This document shows, piece after piece, positions 22,942 through 33,974 of a stretch of 64,000 nt of DNA. The notes under the pieces were generated by a model. The model was not told where the DNA came from. It worked only from the letters and a program-made list of their open reading frames with translations, and searched no databases. A program made the translations under genes and the position numbers. This DNA is from Brachypodium distachyon (Eukaryota; Streptophyta; Magnoliopsida; Poales; Poaceae): assembly GCF_000005505.3 (NCBI RefSeq), contig NC_016131.3, positions 6,345,501 to 6,409,500 on the forward strand, given 5' to 3'. Every line of letters begins with the position of its first letter. The stretch's first letter is position 1.

Positions 22942-24100
22942 GTTGTTTACATAGGATTCTTTTCTCCTTCCGCTGCTAAAAGATGGGATATGGCCCATGT
23001 TTTTTGAGATTTGACCTGGTTTTCACATATCCCGGTTTTTGGATTTCTTGTTGATTTTCCAACATCGTCACCCTATGCCCAAGTTTTCAGATTGTTTTTG
23101 GCTGGTAAAAAAATCATTGTTGTCGACGCTTTCGTGGGGTCCCACGGCTTTTTGTTTTTCAGCTATATCGTAACTAGCACACTTTTTTGGATGTTTTCTC
23201 TATCATTAGTTAAAATCATCTTGTCACTTTTTTGTGGTCTATAGCCCACGTGTTTTATGGTTTCAGCCGATTTTTCCATATCTTTTGCATCCGTCGTCAT
23301 ACCATATCTACTATGTACTCTGTATTGGTTTGGACAATATACACGTGGACAGAATTATCTTATGCAAAGCGATTTCGTAAATGCTCACAGGGGCAAATTT
23401 AAAGGTGGTGGGCACACTTCGGTTGCATACTTCTATCACCACCCAGTCAGATCACCCAGTTTGAGCATGCCGAGTCCTAGCCACATGGAACCGAACAAAA
23501 TAGACGAAACTTTCACGGCCCGGCTCAGGACGAACAGTATACAGAAAGTACTGCCTGTACTAAAAGTCTAAAACCAGGACAGCAGATCGGAGGGAGTTTT
23601 ACACGTGAGATACCGACAGATGTCTTCAGAGACTACGGAGGAGTAGCCACGTGATGACGTGAAGAAGCCAAAGAGACGAGCAGGGCCTGCCTGCAGGGTA
23701 AGTTCACTCCACACGTAAGTAGTATGCCGAAAATTTCGAAAAGCATCAACAAAAGTCCTAAAAGAATCGAAGATGTTTTTTTTTTGCGAGTAAGAATCAG
23801 AAGATGTTAAATTTACACGTAGTAATAAAATCGACCATGCTACAAAATTCAGTTCGAAACAATACACGCAGACTGATTGAAATAGTAACAGGCTAAATTC
23901 ATCTTCTCCTTTTTTGTAACCTCTTTTCGTAATATTCTGTGCGGTGCTAGTTCCAAACACCAGAAGGTTCCATTGCAGCGCCTAGGGAGCCGTGCGAGCT
24001 GCGTCACAATGGCAGCGCCAGAGCCACTGTTCAAACACGGCAACACCTGATGACCAGTCACTGTCGCCCGTGCGTATCAGTCGACAATCGGTCACGCGTT
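22942..24100. repeat. Continuation of degenerate repeat tract, then unannotated spacer
   Basis: From about 22942 to 23290, phrases such as TGGTCTATAGCCCACG and TTTACATAGGATTC resemble the tract left of the Tat element (10385-10951). From 23291 to 24100 no gene or known element was recognised. Confidence 0.5.
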
Positions 24101-24107
24101 AACAATT

Positions 24108-24240
24108 GGAGGCAAAACACTATCTTTTTCCAATACTATTTTTTGTGTGTGAGGCAAAACATTATCTTTTTCCAATACTTGTTTTTCCAATGCTATTTTC
24201 AAGTGTGCGAGGCAAAGCATTGTTTTTTCAATGGTTATTC
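24108..24240. repeat. Short tandem repeat, about 42-58 bp units
   Basis: AGGCAAAACA(C/T)TATCTTTTTCCAA begins at 24110 and 24152, with a divergent third unit (AGGCAAAGCATTG) at 24210. Confidence 0.7.
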
Positions 24241-24304
24241 TAGGTACGAGATTATAATGACACGGTGGGGCCGCTATAGTGTTACCAGCTTCCACGTTAT
24301 ATAA

Positions 24305-25091
24305 GGGCAACTCAAACGGACCGTTTTTTCTGTTTGGTTTGGTCTGTTTGGGTCGCGGGCCGGACAGAAAAAAGACTGTCGTCCGCTTGGTTTGCGGAGG
24401 AAATTGCGCGATCCATCACCGATTGGGGACATTTTTTGCGCAAAAGATTTTTTTGCACTTTTCACCACCTATTGGTCTAATCCATTGCAGATAGGTCCTA
24501 ATAAGCAATTAGACGACTTAACCATGTTTCTGACATGTAGGTCCCACATGTTTGTGCCAAGAGGCAACCGAATAAAAGCACATCCGCACCGGTGTCGGAG
24601 ATGGCGACAAGCATCGTGGGTATCGACGTGGAACCCGATCCTCTGCAGTCGGCCTCCGGTCCAAGGCCGTGGCATGGTAATGATGCGGCTGGACTTGGCG
24701 TACCTCAAGGCAGGAGCCCGCACTTCCACGTCATCGTTGCCTCCATGCTCTCCACCTAGCGCCGCCTTTGCGCCCAAGTGCTCTCTGGGGCGGACCTGAT
24801 CATCTCCCCGACGGTGTGCCCTGAGTGCTTCGCCAAGATCATGGCCCGCATCGTCGCTGCCTTCTTCCGCAGCCAAGGGCATCGTCAACGCGGTGGCGAG
24901 GGAGGGGAAGGCCTCCACGTTGGCACTGACATGTGGGGCCCACATGTCAGAAACGTGGTTAACTCGTCTAACAGCCTATTAGAACCTATCTGCAACGGAT
25001 TAAACCAATATGTGATGAAAAGTGCAAAAAATCTGTTCATGTGGTGTTTTGCGAAACAAAATTCCCAATAGACGGTGTATTGCGCAATTTC
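24305..25091. mobile_element. Long inverted repeat flanking unknown sequence (possible Mutator-like or captured-fragment element)
   Basis: The left arm (about 24400-24550) and right arm (about 24930-25091) are inverted copies of about 150-160 bp. Both carry TTTTTTGCACTTTTCA, AATCC(A/G)TTGCAGATAGGT and CATGTxGGxCCxACATG in opposite orientation. The left side begins GGGCAACTCAAACGG at 24305, which resembles the ends of a grass Mutator-type family. No matching end was found to the right of 25091. The roughly 380-bp centre (24551-24929) is GC-rich and non-repetitive, with broken open frames in both strands. I did not recognise its source. Confidence 0.6.
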
Positions 25092-25628
25092 GTGAGGGTC
25101 GCGAGGTGCACCCAGTGATGAGGACGCGAAAGATAGAGGACAGTTGCATTCGGCCATCCACGTCGCTGCAACAGATCCGCCGTCGGAATACGGCCAGGAA
25201 AGACAGTCCAGAGAAAAAACGGCATTTCAATGGCGCCCACGTTTGCCAAGTGAATTCCATCTACTCCGGTGTTTCCGCCATCTATTTGACCCGGTGTTTC
25301 TGCTATGAATTTGATCTACCGGTCTATATGGACCCCCTATAGAGTAGCCAGGAATCAAAAAAGGTCTGCAGGGCTACTTTTTTTTTTTAGAGGACGTCTG
25401 CACTGATCTGCAGTGCTAGTAGTAGTACTATGCATGCTTGGCGGCATGGCCTATCGGCAGCTAGGTACGAAAAGACTGCACACTAGCTTTATTGTTCCGT
25501 CTGTTTTCGGTTCTGCCGTTACAGCGGCTGGAGATAAATGGCGCAGGGCACTCGTCGCTCGAGACCAAACGCACCTTTCCCTTCTGTTGTACTTGTTCCC
25601 CCTCACTCCATTTGCAGTTTAAGGGAGG

Positions 25629-26722
25629 ATGCAGAGCGGTTCGCCGTCGACGGCGATGGGGAAGGGCAGCGGCGTCGACCAGAGCGCCAAGAAGAAGGCA
25701 AGGCTAGAGCCGCCACCCAACGTCCAGGTGAAGCAGGAAATCATCCCGCACCAAGCAACCACCGGCGCTGGCGGCGGCGGCGGAGCAATGGTGGCGGCGG
25801 AGCAACGCTCTCGGTCTCGGGTGGACGTCCTGGTGAGCATGGACATGAGCGTGCTCCACTGCCGCATCTGCTCCCACCCCTACAAGCCTCCAGTCTTCCG
25901 GGTAACTACCTTCATCTTCTTCAGTTCAACTCCAACCTCCCATGGATTCGATTCGATTCGATTCGATTCATTCACCTGAAACAACAAGGCAATCTATCTC
26001 CATTTCCGCAGTGCAAAGGCGGGCACATGGCGTGCGGGAGCTGCCTGGCGCGGATCCCGGACAAGCAGTGCCGGAAATGCGAGCACGGCGGCAGCGCGTT
26101 CGAGCGGTGCCCGGCGTTGGAAGAGGTGGTCTCCTCCGCCCTGATCGAGTGCGCGCACGACGGCTGCAGCAGCTACGTGACCTACCACGAGGCCGGCGAG
26201 CACCAGAGCGCGTGCCCGCAAGCGCCCTGCTCGTGCACGGAGCCCGGCTGCGGCGGCTTCCAGGGCGCGCCCCCGGCGCTTGTCGCCCACCTCGCGGCCC
26301 AGCACGCCATGCCGGTCCACAGGGTGCCGCGCGCCAGCCCCGCCATGCTCCACCTGCCGGCGCCCTCGGCCTCGGCCACGGAGCGGCACCTGGTGATCGT
26401 GGAAGACGACGACGGCGCGTTCCTGCTCACGGTCAGCGGTAGGCCGGCAGGAATCACGGCCGTGTCGGCCGTGTGCATCCGGGCCGTCGGCCCGCCGTGC
26501 CACGCGGTGAAGATGTGGGCTAACGGGCCGCCGCCGGCGGCGGCGCTGGGGAGGAAGGTGGACACCGTGTTGGTGGACATCGTGGCGACCTGCAGCGCGG
26601 CGCCCGGGGCCGTCGACGTGGAGGAGCTGACCACCCTGACGCTGCCCAGGAAGTTCTTGGTCGGAGGTGCTGCTGGAGCGGCCAAGGAGCTGCCGCTCAA
26701 CATTCGCATCGACAGAAGATGA
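25629..26722 (+). CDS. SINA-like RING-type E3 ubiquitin ligase (two exons)
   Basis: The enzyme is predicted to transfer ubiquitin to target proteins as a RING-type E3 (Seven-in-absentia-like). Exons are 25629-25901 and 26012-26722; the 110-bp intron has GTAACT...CCGCAG ends and is phase 0. The product is 327 aa. The RING (LHCRICSHPY across the intron to CKGGHMACGSCLARI and KQCRKC) has C3HC4 spacing. A SIAH-type zinc-finger region follows (CAHDGCSSYVTYHEAGEHQSAC, CSCTEPGCGG...HLAAQHAM), then a divergent substrate-binding domain ending LNIRIDRR. The N terminus has a basic patch (KKKAR) and a Gly/Ala run. The intron contains an ATTCG microsatellite near 25945-25970. The spliced model is preferred because an unspliced reading would break the RING. 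Confidence 0.92.
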
Positions 26723-27129
26723 GCGGCTGAGTGTGGTAATGCAGGGCGCCAGCGATTAGTGTTGTCACTTCTTAAATTAGCACGTCAGTCGGCATCTGAT
26801 GATCTAGCTGAAACAAATTAGCAGTAGCTCCTGGATGGATGGATGTAGGATCTTCTTAAATCTTTTGGGTTATTTTACTGACTGATCCTTAATGTGATGC
26901 CTCGTGGAATTGCTGTTCTGTGCGGCAACCGCTTTGGTGCTGCACCAAGTGAAGAAAATGAGGAACTTATAAGAACTAGTAGAACTTATTCACTCAACCA
27001 TATGCTTATTTCTCACATCTAGACATGAAAAATGTTGGATCTCTAGGGGATGGTCAAAACATCATGCCAGCGAGTACTCAAGAAACAGATTATCCATCGA
27101 GTACTCAATCAGCAGTAGCTCCTGGATGG
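26723..27129. repeat. SINA 3' flank, duplicated again at 30700-31095
   Basis: A block at about 26870-27110 (GATCCTTAATGTGATGCC, GCGGCAACCGCTTTGGTGC, AACCATATGCTTATT, GAGTACTCAAGAAA) recurs in the same order at about 30715-31095. Within the flank, GCAGTAGCTCCTGGATGG occurs twice (about 26820 and 27112). Confidence 0.75.
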
Positions 27130-27640
27130 ATGGATGTAGCTCTTAAATCTTTTGGGCTTAGTCCTAGCATGAGCTGCATCTCTGGCTGCTGCTCCGAATG
27201 CTCCTACTAGACCCGCTGCTCCAAATGCAAGGACCAAGGCTGCTGCTCCTAATGCAAGGGCTGCAACTGCTTCTAATGCTAGGTCTGCACCTGCAGCTCC
27301 AAGTACAAGCAGAAGGGGAAGGGCAAGACAAATGGGGCTGGTAGGGGTAGGACAAGTGCACCAGCAACTTAATCTCCAGATGTTGCAGCTAGGGGCAGGG
27401 GTAAGGGCAAGGGCACGGCTGCAATGCAATTAAATGAATCGCAAGCATCAACTTCAAATGCAAATGCTGGTAGAGGAGAAAGAAGACCTGCCCAAAGTGT
27501 GGATGCAGAGAACAGAGCTTATGGAAGAGCTTACGGAAGATCAAGTAGTGGAAGGATGTCTTCTTGGTTCACAATTGGAGCAAATGCAGCAGCTAGAGAT
27601 GCAGCTGCGAAGAAGGAAAATGCAGCTATGAATGAGTGAG
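27130..27640 (+). pseudogene. Possible relic of a transposase C-terminal region (Ala/Gly/Arg-rich)
   Basis: Open segments interrupted by stops encode repeated Ala-rich phrases (APNARTKAAAPNARAAT in one frame) and basic tracts (KGKGKTNGAGRGRTSAP, ARGRGKGKG). A 71-aa frame follows, ending at 27639 (SWFTIGANAAARDAAAKKE). Such composition is common at the C termini of grass Mutator-type transposases, but no catalytic domain is present. The identity is tentative. Confidence 0.3.
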
Positions 27641-27954
27641 GATTTGGTTGCTTTAGTGACTCTTTGCTGTTATGTTTGAAGAATTACAACTTGTTATATT
27701 TTGTGTGATGAACATGTAATGCACTCTGTGAGATGTGGTGTTAAGATAGTAAGTATTAGTGTTCTAGATAATATATCTGCATTGCCTATTTATAACTCTC
27801 TTTTTGTGTGTTCTTGTTCTAGTGTTATTTTTGGCCAGATTTCTGCCCTTTAATTGCTAGGTTGTTTATACTAGTTTTCCCTGTTTTTTTATCCTATTTG
27901 TTTGCCAGATTAGAGATAAATGAAGTTGAAACAAATGTACAGAATGACATGCTG

Positions 27955-28075
27955 TTGTTTCTGTACAGGGCATTTGTATACAAAGTGCAGGCCATGTTTC
28001 AGCCAATTTGTTCCTGTACAGGGCATTTGTATACAAATGTATCATATGACTCCATCTGTCATGTTGTTCCTGTAC
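27955..28075. repeat. 53-bp tandem repeat
   Basis: CTGTACAGGGCATTTGTATA occurs at 27961 and 28014, with a shorter echo (TTCCTGTACAGATTGCCATG) after that. It is non-coding. Confidence 0.75.
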
Positions 28076-28115
28076 AGATTGCCATGTTGTTTCTGTACTC
28101 TAAGCATGCCATATA

Positions 28116-28228
28116 CTCCCTCCGTCCCATTTTAAGTGACGGAATATTACATGTATCTACACGCTTATTAGTTATAGATACATCTATATTTGGGCAAATC
28201 TGAGTCGGTTAATATGAGACGGAGGGAG
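28116..28228. mobile_element. Stowaway MITE, 113 bp, TA target site
   Basis: Terminal inverted repeats CTCCCTCCGTCCCATTTTAA and ...ATATGAGACGGAGGGAG lie between TA dinucleotides at 28114-28115 and 28229-28230. The interior has ACATGTATCTACACGC and ATACATCTATATTTG. Confidence 0.92.
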
Positions 28229-29216
28229 TAGCAATTATTTGCACTGGGCATTTTCAGCTGTGAGAGAATGGAAGCCATATTTCATATAGAAATGTAACAA
28301 CAAACTTCATGTATCAGCCATTACTAAATTTCTGCACAGAAAACCATTTCTCATATACAAATTATTTCCACTGACAATGGAAAGTATAGGAAACCAGAAT
28401 TATTAGCACTCACAATCATTACATCAACATTGCGTCCAGGTCATTCAAGAAAAGCTTTACATTGCTACCATGTCAATACTCCAGGACAATGACTTGGCAT
28501 CTCTTGCACCTTCAACCTGCGAACATCCCAAGCCATCTCTTGCACCTTCCTGTTCTCAATTTCTTCCGGCAGCAGCATCCTGGAAGCCCTGACTCCCTGC
28601 ACATTCTCATCTGACTCTAGACTGAACCAGCAATACCACATAGGTACGAAATTAACTACTTCCTCAGTTCCATACTTGTCTTAAATTTGCCTCAAAATGG
28701 ATGTATCTATTCTAAAAAGCGTCTAGATACAGTACTCCGTAACAACATAGCAGTATCAAATACAACATGGACATAGCAAATCGTACAGTATATAAGCCCA
28801 GAACGACTGAAACAAGGCGGCTTCATGCAGTACTGCCTACAAACATCGATCGCTAGCTCAGGTTGAGAGCTCCTTGGAGACGGACGGCGAGTACGAACTG
28901 CACATAGCTTCCTTGAGGAGGAGGAGTCGCAGGCCACCTTCGGCAGCGCCTCGCCGCGCCATCCGGCTTCCTTTTGCGCCGGCGTCTTCGTTTGAACCAT
29001 CGCAAGCGTGCGTGCCTCTCTGCCTCTCCTGCGAAGCAACGGAGCAATCAGCCGGTGGATCCCTCTTCCGCATCCAGCCGCCGCCGCCCTTTCTTCCTCC
29101 GCCGCGAGGTCGTCGCCGCCGCCGCTCCTCGTTTCAAATCCCTAACCCTACGCGATGCAAGAAATGGAGAGAAAGGAAGAACGAGCGGGTGCGGTGCGGG
29201 AGTCTGGTCGGGCTTG
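28229..29216. other. Spacer with possible antisense coding fragment
   Basis: On the minus strand, about 28640-28450 reads as an open stretch (SLESDENVQGVRASRM... to a TGA-like end) that I do not recognise. A half Stowaway-like end lies near 28660-28740. From 28850 to 29216 the DNA is GC-rich, with no gene that I can support. Confidence 0.35.
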
Positions 29217-29660
29217 GTGTTTGATTCTCCCCGGTATCTAGGACATCGGCGTATGTGCGATCCGTGTAGTTCAGGCCGTAACATGTGAGTGGGAACTCCC
29301 AAGAATTGGGGTTGTTTGAAGAGGTCTTATTGCGAGCCTTCTTTTCGCCGGTGATGGCAGCCGTGCTATGTGTAGGAGTCTCGGTGCCAACGGTGGTGTT
29401 TGATTCTCGGTTATTTAGGACATCGACATGCGTGAGATTTGTGTAGTTTAGGTCATAATATGTAGTGGGAACTCGTATGAATTGTGATTGTTTAGAGAGC
29501 CCTCTTTTGGTTGGCGGTGGCAGCCGTGCTATGTGTACGAGTCTCGGTGCCAACGGTGGTGTTTGATTCTCGAGTATTTAGGACATCGGCTTACGTGGGA
29601 TCTGTGTAGTTTAGGCTGTACTATGTGAGTGGGAACTCGTATGAATTGGGCTTGATTAGA
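29217..29660. repeat. Three-unit tandem repeat, 163-179 bp units
   Basis: GTGTTTGATTCTC begins units at 29217, 29396 and 29559. Each unit holds TATxTAGGACATCG and GTGGGAACTC; units 1 and 2 end GTCTCGGTGCCAACGGTG. It is non-coding. Confidence 0.88.
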
Positions 29661-30700
29661 TCATATGATGGATTTGGCGGAATTGGTATGAAGTCGGACA
29701 TGTTTGAGAGGTGAGGAGTGGTTTGAGTGTGAAAATTGTGCATATGAAATGCCCTATTTATAGGCAAAATTCAGCCAAAATAAAGCCTAAATTTGAAAAA
29801 AAAAACACAACGGGCCTTCAAAGCACCCCTAAGCACCCGACCCATCACCCCGCTTAGCCAACCAGCGAACGGCATGTGCCCCCTGCGCCCCCTCTCCCGA
29901 CCATTATTTCCCTATTCCCACACGCCCCGCACCAATCAGGCGCCGCCGCTCCCCGATCGTTGCAGCGTCGCCCGCGCCCCGCGCCTCACCGAGCCTCGAG
30001 CGCCTGCTTTCCGTAATCGGGCCGCCTCGCCTGCGAAGTTAAACGGGCCACCGCGCCTGTCGGGCCTTGCGTGCCATGCCGGGCTTCATCGGGCCAGCTA
30101 TTATCGGGCCGTGCCGGGCTAGCCCGTCGGACCTCAGTCTGAAGCTCGGGCGCGGCACAGATCGTGCTTCGGGCCGGCCCGGCCCGTTTAACTTTGTGCT
30201 GTGCCAGGCACTGCTGGGCCAAGCCCTCCGGGCTTTTTAAAAAAGTCCGGCCCAATAGCCAGGTATAGTCAGGCACTCGGGCAGTCGGGCCTGCACTTGG
30301 CCTAGGTTTGCATCCGGTCCGGTCCACCCGGTTGGACCGGCTTGGTTCGGCCGGCTCGATGGAACGAGCAGCAGGCAAACGAAAGCGCACCGGAGAAATG
30401 TGTTTCCAACGTGGAATGCCATGTAGGCTTGAAAAGTGGGCCTGACCTGTCAGGACGGAGATTAGGGCATAAAAATTAAACGGGGTCATTGATGGCGCAA
30501 GTTTTGCCAAATGAGGTCAACCCCGTCAAAAATGTAATTTAAGTGTCACAAATGGAATTCACTCGAGAAAGAACGGCTATACGTACGACGCTCAGCTGCA
30601 ACATTTTTTACATGGGCACAAGACGCACCATATCTCAGATTTAGGCCCAAGACTCAGAGTGGTAACATAATCGTACGTGTTTATGTCGTACGCGAGTCAC
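29661..30700. other. Spacer with GGCCCG-rich tract
   Basis: No gene was recognised. From about 30040 to 30350 the sequence is unusually rich in CGGGCC and GCCCGG motifs (GGGCCGTGCCGGGC, GGGCCGGCCCGGCCC), which resembles terminal regions of grass hAT-type non-autonomous elements. No clean ends were found. Confidence 0.4.
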
Positions 30701-31970
30701 TTCCCCTTACTGAGTGATCCTTAATGTGATGCCTACATATTACTACTCTCAAGTAAACCTCGTGGAATCGCTGCTCTCTGCGGCAACCGCTTTGGTGCCG
30801 CACCAAGCAAAGAAAACGAGGAACTTACTTTTTCCGTACAATAAAGAATGTATCAACTTTGAATGTATTTATGCACTAAATCATGTTTAGATACATTCAA
30901 ATTTTGACAAACTTATGGCATATTTTGTTGGATAGGTTGAGTATAAAAATTAGAGATTATTTACTTAACCATATGCTTATTGCTCAAACTTCATCTCCAT
31001 AGATGACGACCAGACCAAACATGGAAAAATGTTGGATCTCTACCGGATGGTCCAGAATCATGCCATCGAGTACTCAAGAAATAGATTATCCAACAATGGA
31101 ATCACTGTTACCTTCCTCACGTATATGCTTCTTTCAGGTCAAAGACAGAACGCTGCATGGCCGGCTTGCAATCTGACCACTTGAGTGAGCTGCTGTTCTC
31201 TAACCCAATGCTCAAATGTAATGAAAGAGATGGCACTAACATGCTCAAATGTAATGAACGACATGGCCGGCTTTCAGCGGCAGGGTTGCTTATAGTGGAT
31301 TTGGTCTGCATCTCAACAAAATGCTCAAATGTAATGAAAGACATGGCACTAACATGTGTTCTTCCAGTAGCCTTGCAATCTGTTAAACTTGTGTGCGATG
31401 TTGCTGTTATTTTTTTATTTTATTTTTTGCGATGTTGCTGTTCTCTGACAGAGAACTTATTAGTCTGGATATGGTTTCAGTAGAATTCCCCCAACAGACC
31501 GGTATCTCCATTTCAAAGTGAATCAGTATGCCAGAAATTCTTCCCTTCTATCCGTCTGAACAGGGGCTTAGTCAGGCCCGAGCCCCCAGGCCCGGTTACA
31601 AAGGTGCGGGCCTGCCCCAAATAGCTGCCTCGACGCCCGGGCAGACCGCCTGGGCCCATTAAGCCCGACAGGCCCAGTGGAGCCTGCTTCAGCATATGGG
31701 CCAGATTGTATAAATTTTTTAAAGAAAAACAGAGATGGGCTGGGCTAGAAGGTGGTAAGATGATGGGCCAAACAAGAAATAGTGTTGCGTTGGGTCAGAA
31801 CTTGAATAGATTATGGATCAGATGTAGAAAACCTAAAAACTTAGAAAAAAACGGTCCGTGCTGCCCTGCGGGCTCAGGGCAGAGGCCCAGGCACGACTCA
31901 GGCTGGGTCACGGGTTGGGCTGGCTCGATTAAGCATGTGCTTGTTTTTGACTAAATAGTCGCGATACTTC
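30700..31970. repeat. Second copy of SINA 3'-flank block and short repeats
   Basis: About 30715-31095 repeats the block at 26870-27110. ATGCTCAAATGTAATGAA then occurs at about 31209, 31241 and 31321 with GACATGGCACTAACATG alongside. From 31550 to 31930 another GGCCCG-rich stretch occurs. No gene is seen. Confidence 0.6.
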
Positions 31971-32141
31971 ATCCGTTTCAAATTAACCGACGTGGATTTG
32001 TATATGGAGGGAATAGATAGTTATGTAACTATACACTAAAATGTGTTTGGGTGTGCTCGTCTCGTCTGCATTTTGTTTTTCATGAAACGGAGGAACACAG
32101 GGTTTAGACAAAATTACAATATTTAATATGGAACGGATGAA
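31971..32141. mobile_element. Stowaway-like MITE, degenerate
   Basis: The end CTTCATCCGTTTCAAATTAA near 31971 pairs with TTAATATGGAACGGATGAAG ending near 32140, beside TA. The interior has been disturbed. Confidence 0.6.
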
Positions 32142-32197
32142 GTACACGTTTGGATGAATCTCTTAACGTTGGTTATATCCATTCATATACTTACGTA

Positions 32198-32399
32198 CTC
32201 CCTCCATCCCATATTAAGTGACTCAAATTTGTCTAAATATAAACGTATCTATAAACTAAAATACGTTTAGATATATTTCCTCCGTTCAACAAAAGATGTC
32301 TCAACTTTGACTAAATTTGAATGCATCTATACACTAAGTCATATTTAGATACATCTAAATTTTGACAAACTTGAAACATCTTTTATTGGACGGAGGGAG
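32198..32399. mobile_element. Truncated Stowaway MITE abutted by a complete 124-bp Stowaway
   Basis: CTCCCTCCATCCCATATTAA at 32198 opens a left half whose right end is absent. At 32276 a complete element starts (TTTCCTCCGTTCAACAAAAG) and ends GGACGGAGGGAG at 32399, flanked by TA (32274-32275 and 32400-32401). Its arms pair as AAAAGATGTCTCAA with TTGAAACATCTTTT. Confidence 0.85.
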
Positions 32400-33636
32400 T
32401 ATATAATATCCGCAGATATATGTAATATTTCTCCGGACTCGGAAGTATTTGAGATAACTTGAACGAGTCGCGTCCGATTCGTGCCCCCGTGCCTGATGCG
32501 GCAGCTTCGCGGCACTCATCCAGGGACAATGATGTCATAGTCAATCAGTCAAACGTGGCTGAGCAATCTCAAATCGGATACGTATGATGATTCTTGCAAT
32601 GCGTGGGGGCGAGTGGACGAGAAGGACGGACGCGGGGCGAACTCCGTCCGGGCCAGGACGGTCAGGTAGCTCGGCGCCCAGCCGCCTGCTGTCGCCGTCA
32701 GTCGCCACTGCACTCCTCTGCACACTGGCCTTAAATTATCCAAACGCACGGTACACGGTGTGCTCGTCCCGTACGTGTTCTGTTCTTTTCTGTGGAGGAA
32801 AATTGGGCCACGGATCGATTCGTTCTCTTGCCGTTAGTGTCGTCCCGTGCTGGTTTCTGAAGAAAATGTCTCACCAAACACTCTGATTTCTCATTTCTCA
32901 GCTAAGAAGTGCCCCTCTGTCCCGTGAGGCCGTGAAGAGTCCTCGTTGTGTCCATCCATACACGTTTGCTCCATTTCCGGTAGGCATCTTCAGTTCAGTA
33001 TACGCAGCAACAAGCTAATCAGCCTTTGATGGTCCTTTCCCCCCCGCTACTGAAACGAATCATGTTGCGAACAGAAAAGCATGTTTAATAAACTAACACC
33101 CACCCAGAAACCATGATCAGAAAGGAGCAAAAAGCCGCGACCTATATCTGCTCGGCTTCTTGCCACTCTAAAATAAAGCAGCCGCCAATAATTCAAACAG
33201 CTTTTGAAGCCAGATAATAACAGGCATCGTTTGCTTTGCTCGCGATTCCTTTGTCTCCGACGCTTCCTGCCGGCTAATTCCCGTACGGTGTGGCTCCCCG
33301 GCGGGCCTTGCATGCAGGAGGCCACGCTGCCGGTGCCCAATGGTGTGGCTCCACCACGCTGTCAAGTTATCCACATCCTCCCCTCTGATTTTGTCTCATT
33401 CTGAGTCGAACATGGAGTTAAACTTCAGAGGATATTACTAGCATAGACGGTTTTGACATTGACAGAAATTAATCAGAGTGGACACCGAAACAAGGATATT
33501 TTGGTACCTGCGTGAGCTGACATACTAACACCGAATATATTCTCTCTCTTCTTTTCACTAAGACGTTTTTCTCAAGTCAATTGGGCTTTGCCAAAACGTC
33601 TATAAAATTGAATAGAGAAAGTAGGTAAATAAAATA
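32400..33636. other. Spacer without recognisable genes
   Basis: I see no supported gene or complete element here. A weak inverted pair (AGACGTTTTTCTC / CCAAAACGTCTATA) near 33560-33605 may be a decayed MITE. Confidence 0.4.
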
Positions 33637-33760
33637 CTCCCTCCGTCCAACAAAAAATGTCTCAAATTTATCAAAATTTCGATGTATCTAAACACGACTT
33701 AGTGTATAGATGCGTTCAAATTTGGTCAAAGTTGAGACATTTTTTATTGGACGGAGGAAG
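33637..33760. mobile_element. Stowaway MITE, 124 bp, TA target site
   Basis: The ends CTCCCTCCGTCCAACAAAAA and TTTTTTATTGGACGGAGGAAG are inverted and lie between TA at 33635-33636 and 33761-33762. It is the same subfamily as the element at 32276, with the two inserted in a similar region. Confidence 0.92.
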
Positions 33761-33865
33761 TACAATTATTTTTTCTGTTCAACAAAAGATGATTTCTTCC
33801 GTGGTCGAGAAAACACACATTGCATGTTAGTACGTGCCCACGCCAGATGGTTTTGCAATGGTGTA

Positions 33866-33974
33866 ATTTTTTTTTCAACGTCACATGTTAAATGACTTAA
33901 ATTTGTTTAAATATGCATGTATCTACACATTAAAATATGTAATATTTTGATATTTAATATGGGACAGATGGAGT
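33866..33974. mobile_element. Degenerate Stowaway-like MITE
   Basis: ATGTTAAATGACTTAAATTTG at the left and TTTAATATGGGACAGATGGAG at the right are partial inverted copies of Stowaway ends. The left terminal bases are lost. Confidence 0.55.

Noticed and set aside
25538..26722. A single 394-aa unspliced reading of the SINA locus
   Set aside because: It would replace the RING Cys residues of exon 1 with intron translation. The spliced model gives a complete C3HC4 RING and consensus splice sites.
27424..27639. Independent small gene of 71 aa
   Set aside because: The upstream DNA shows the same repetitive composition with stops. It is better treated as part of one relic.
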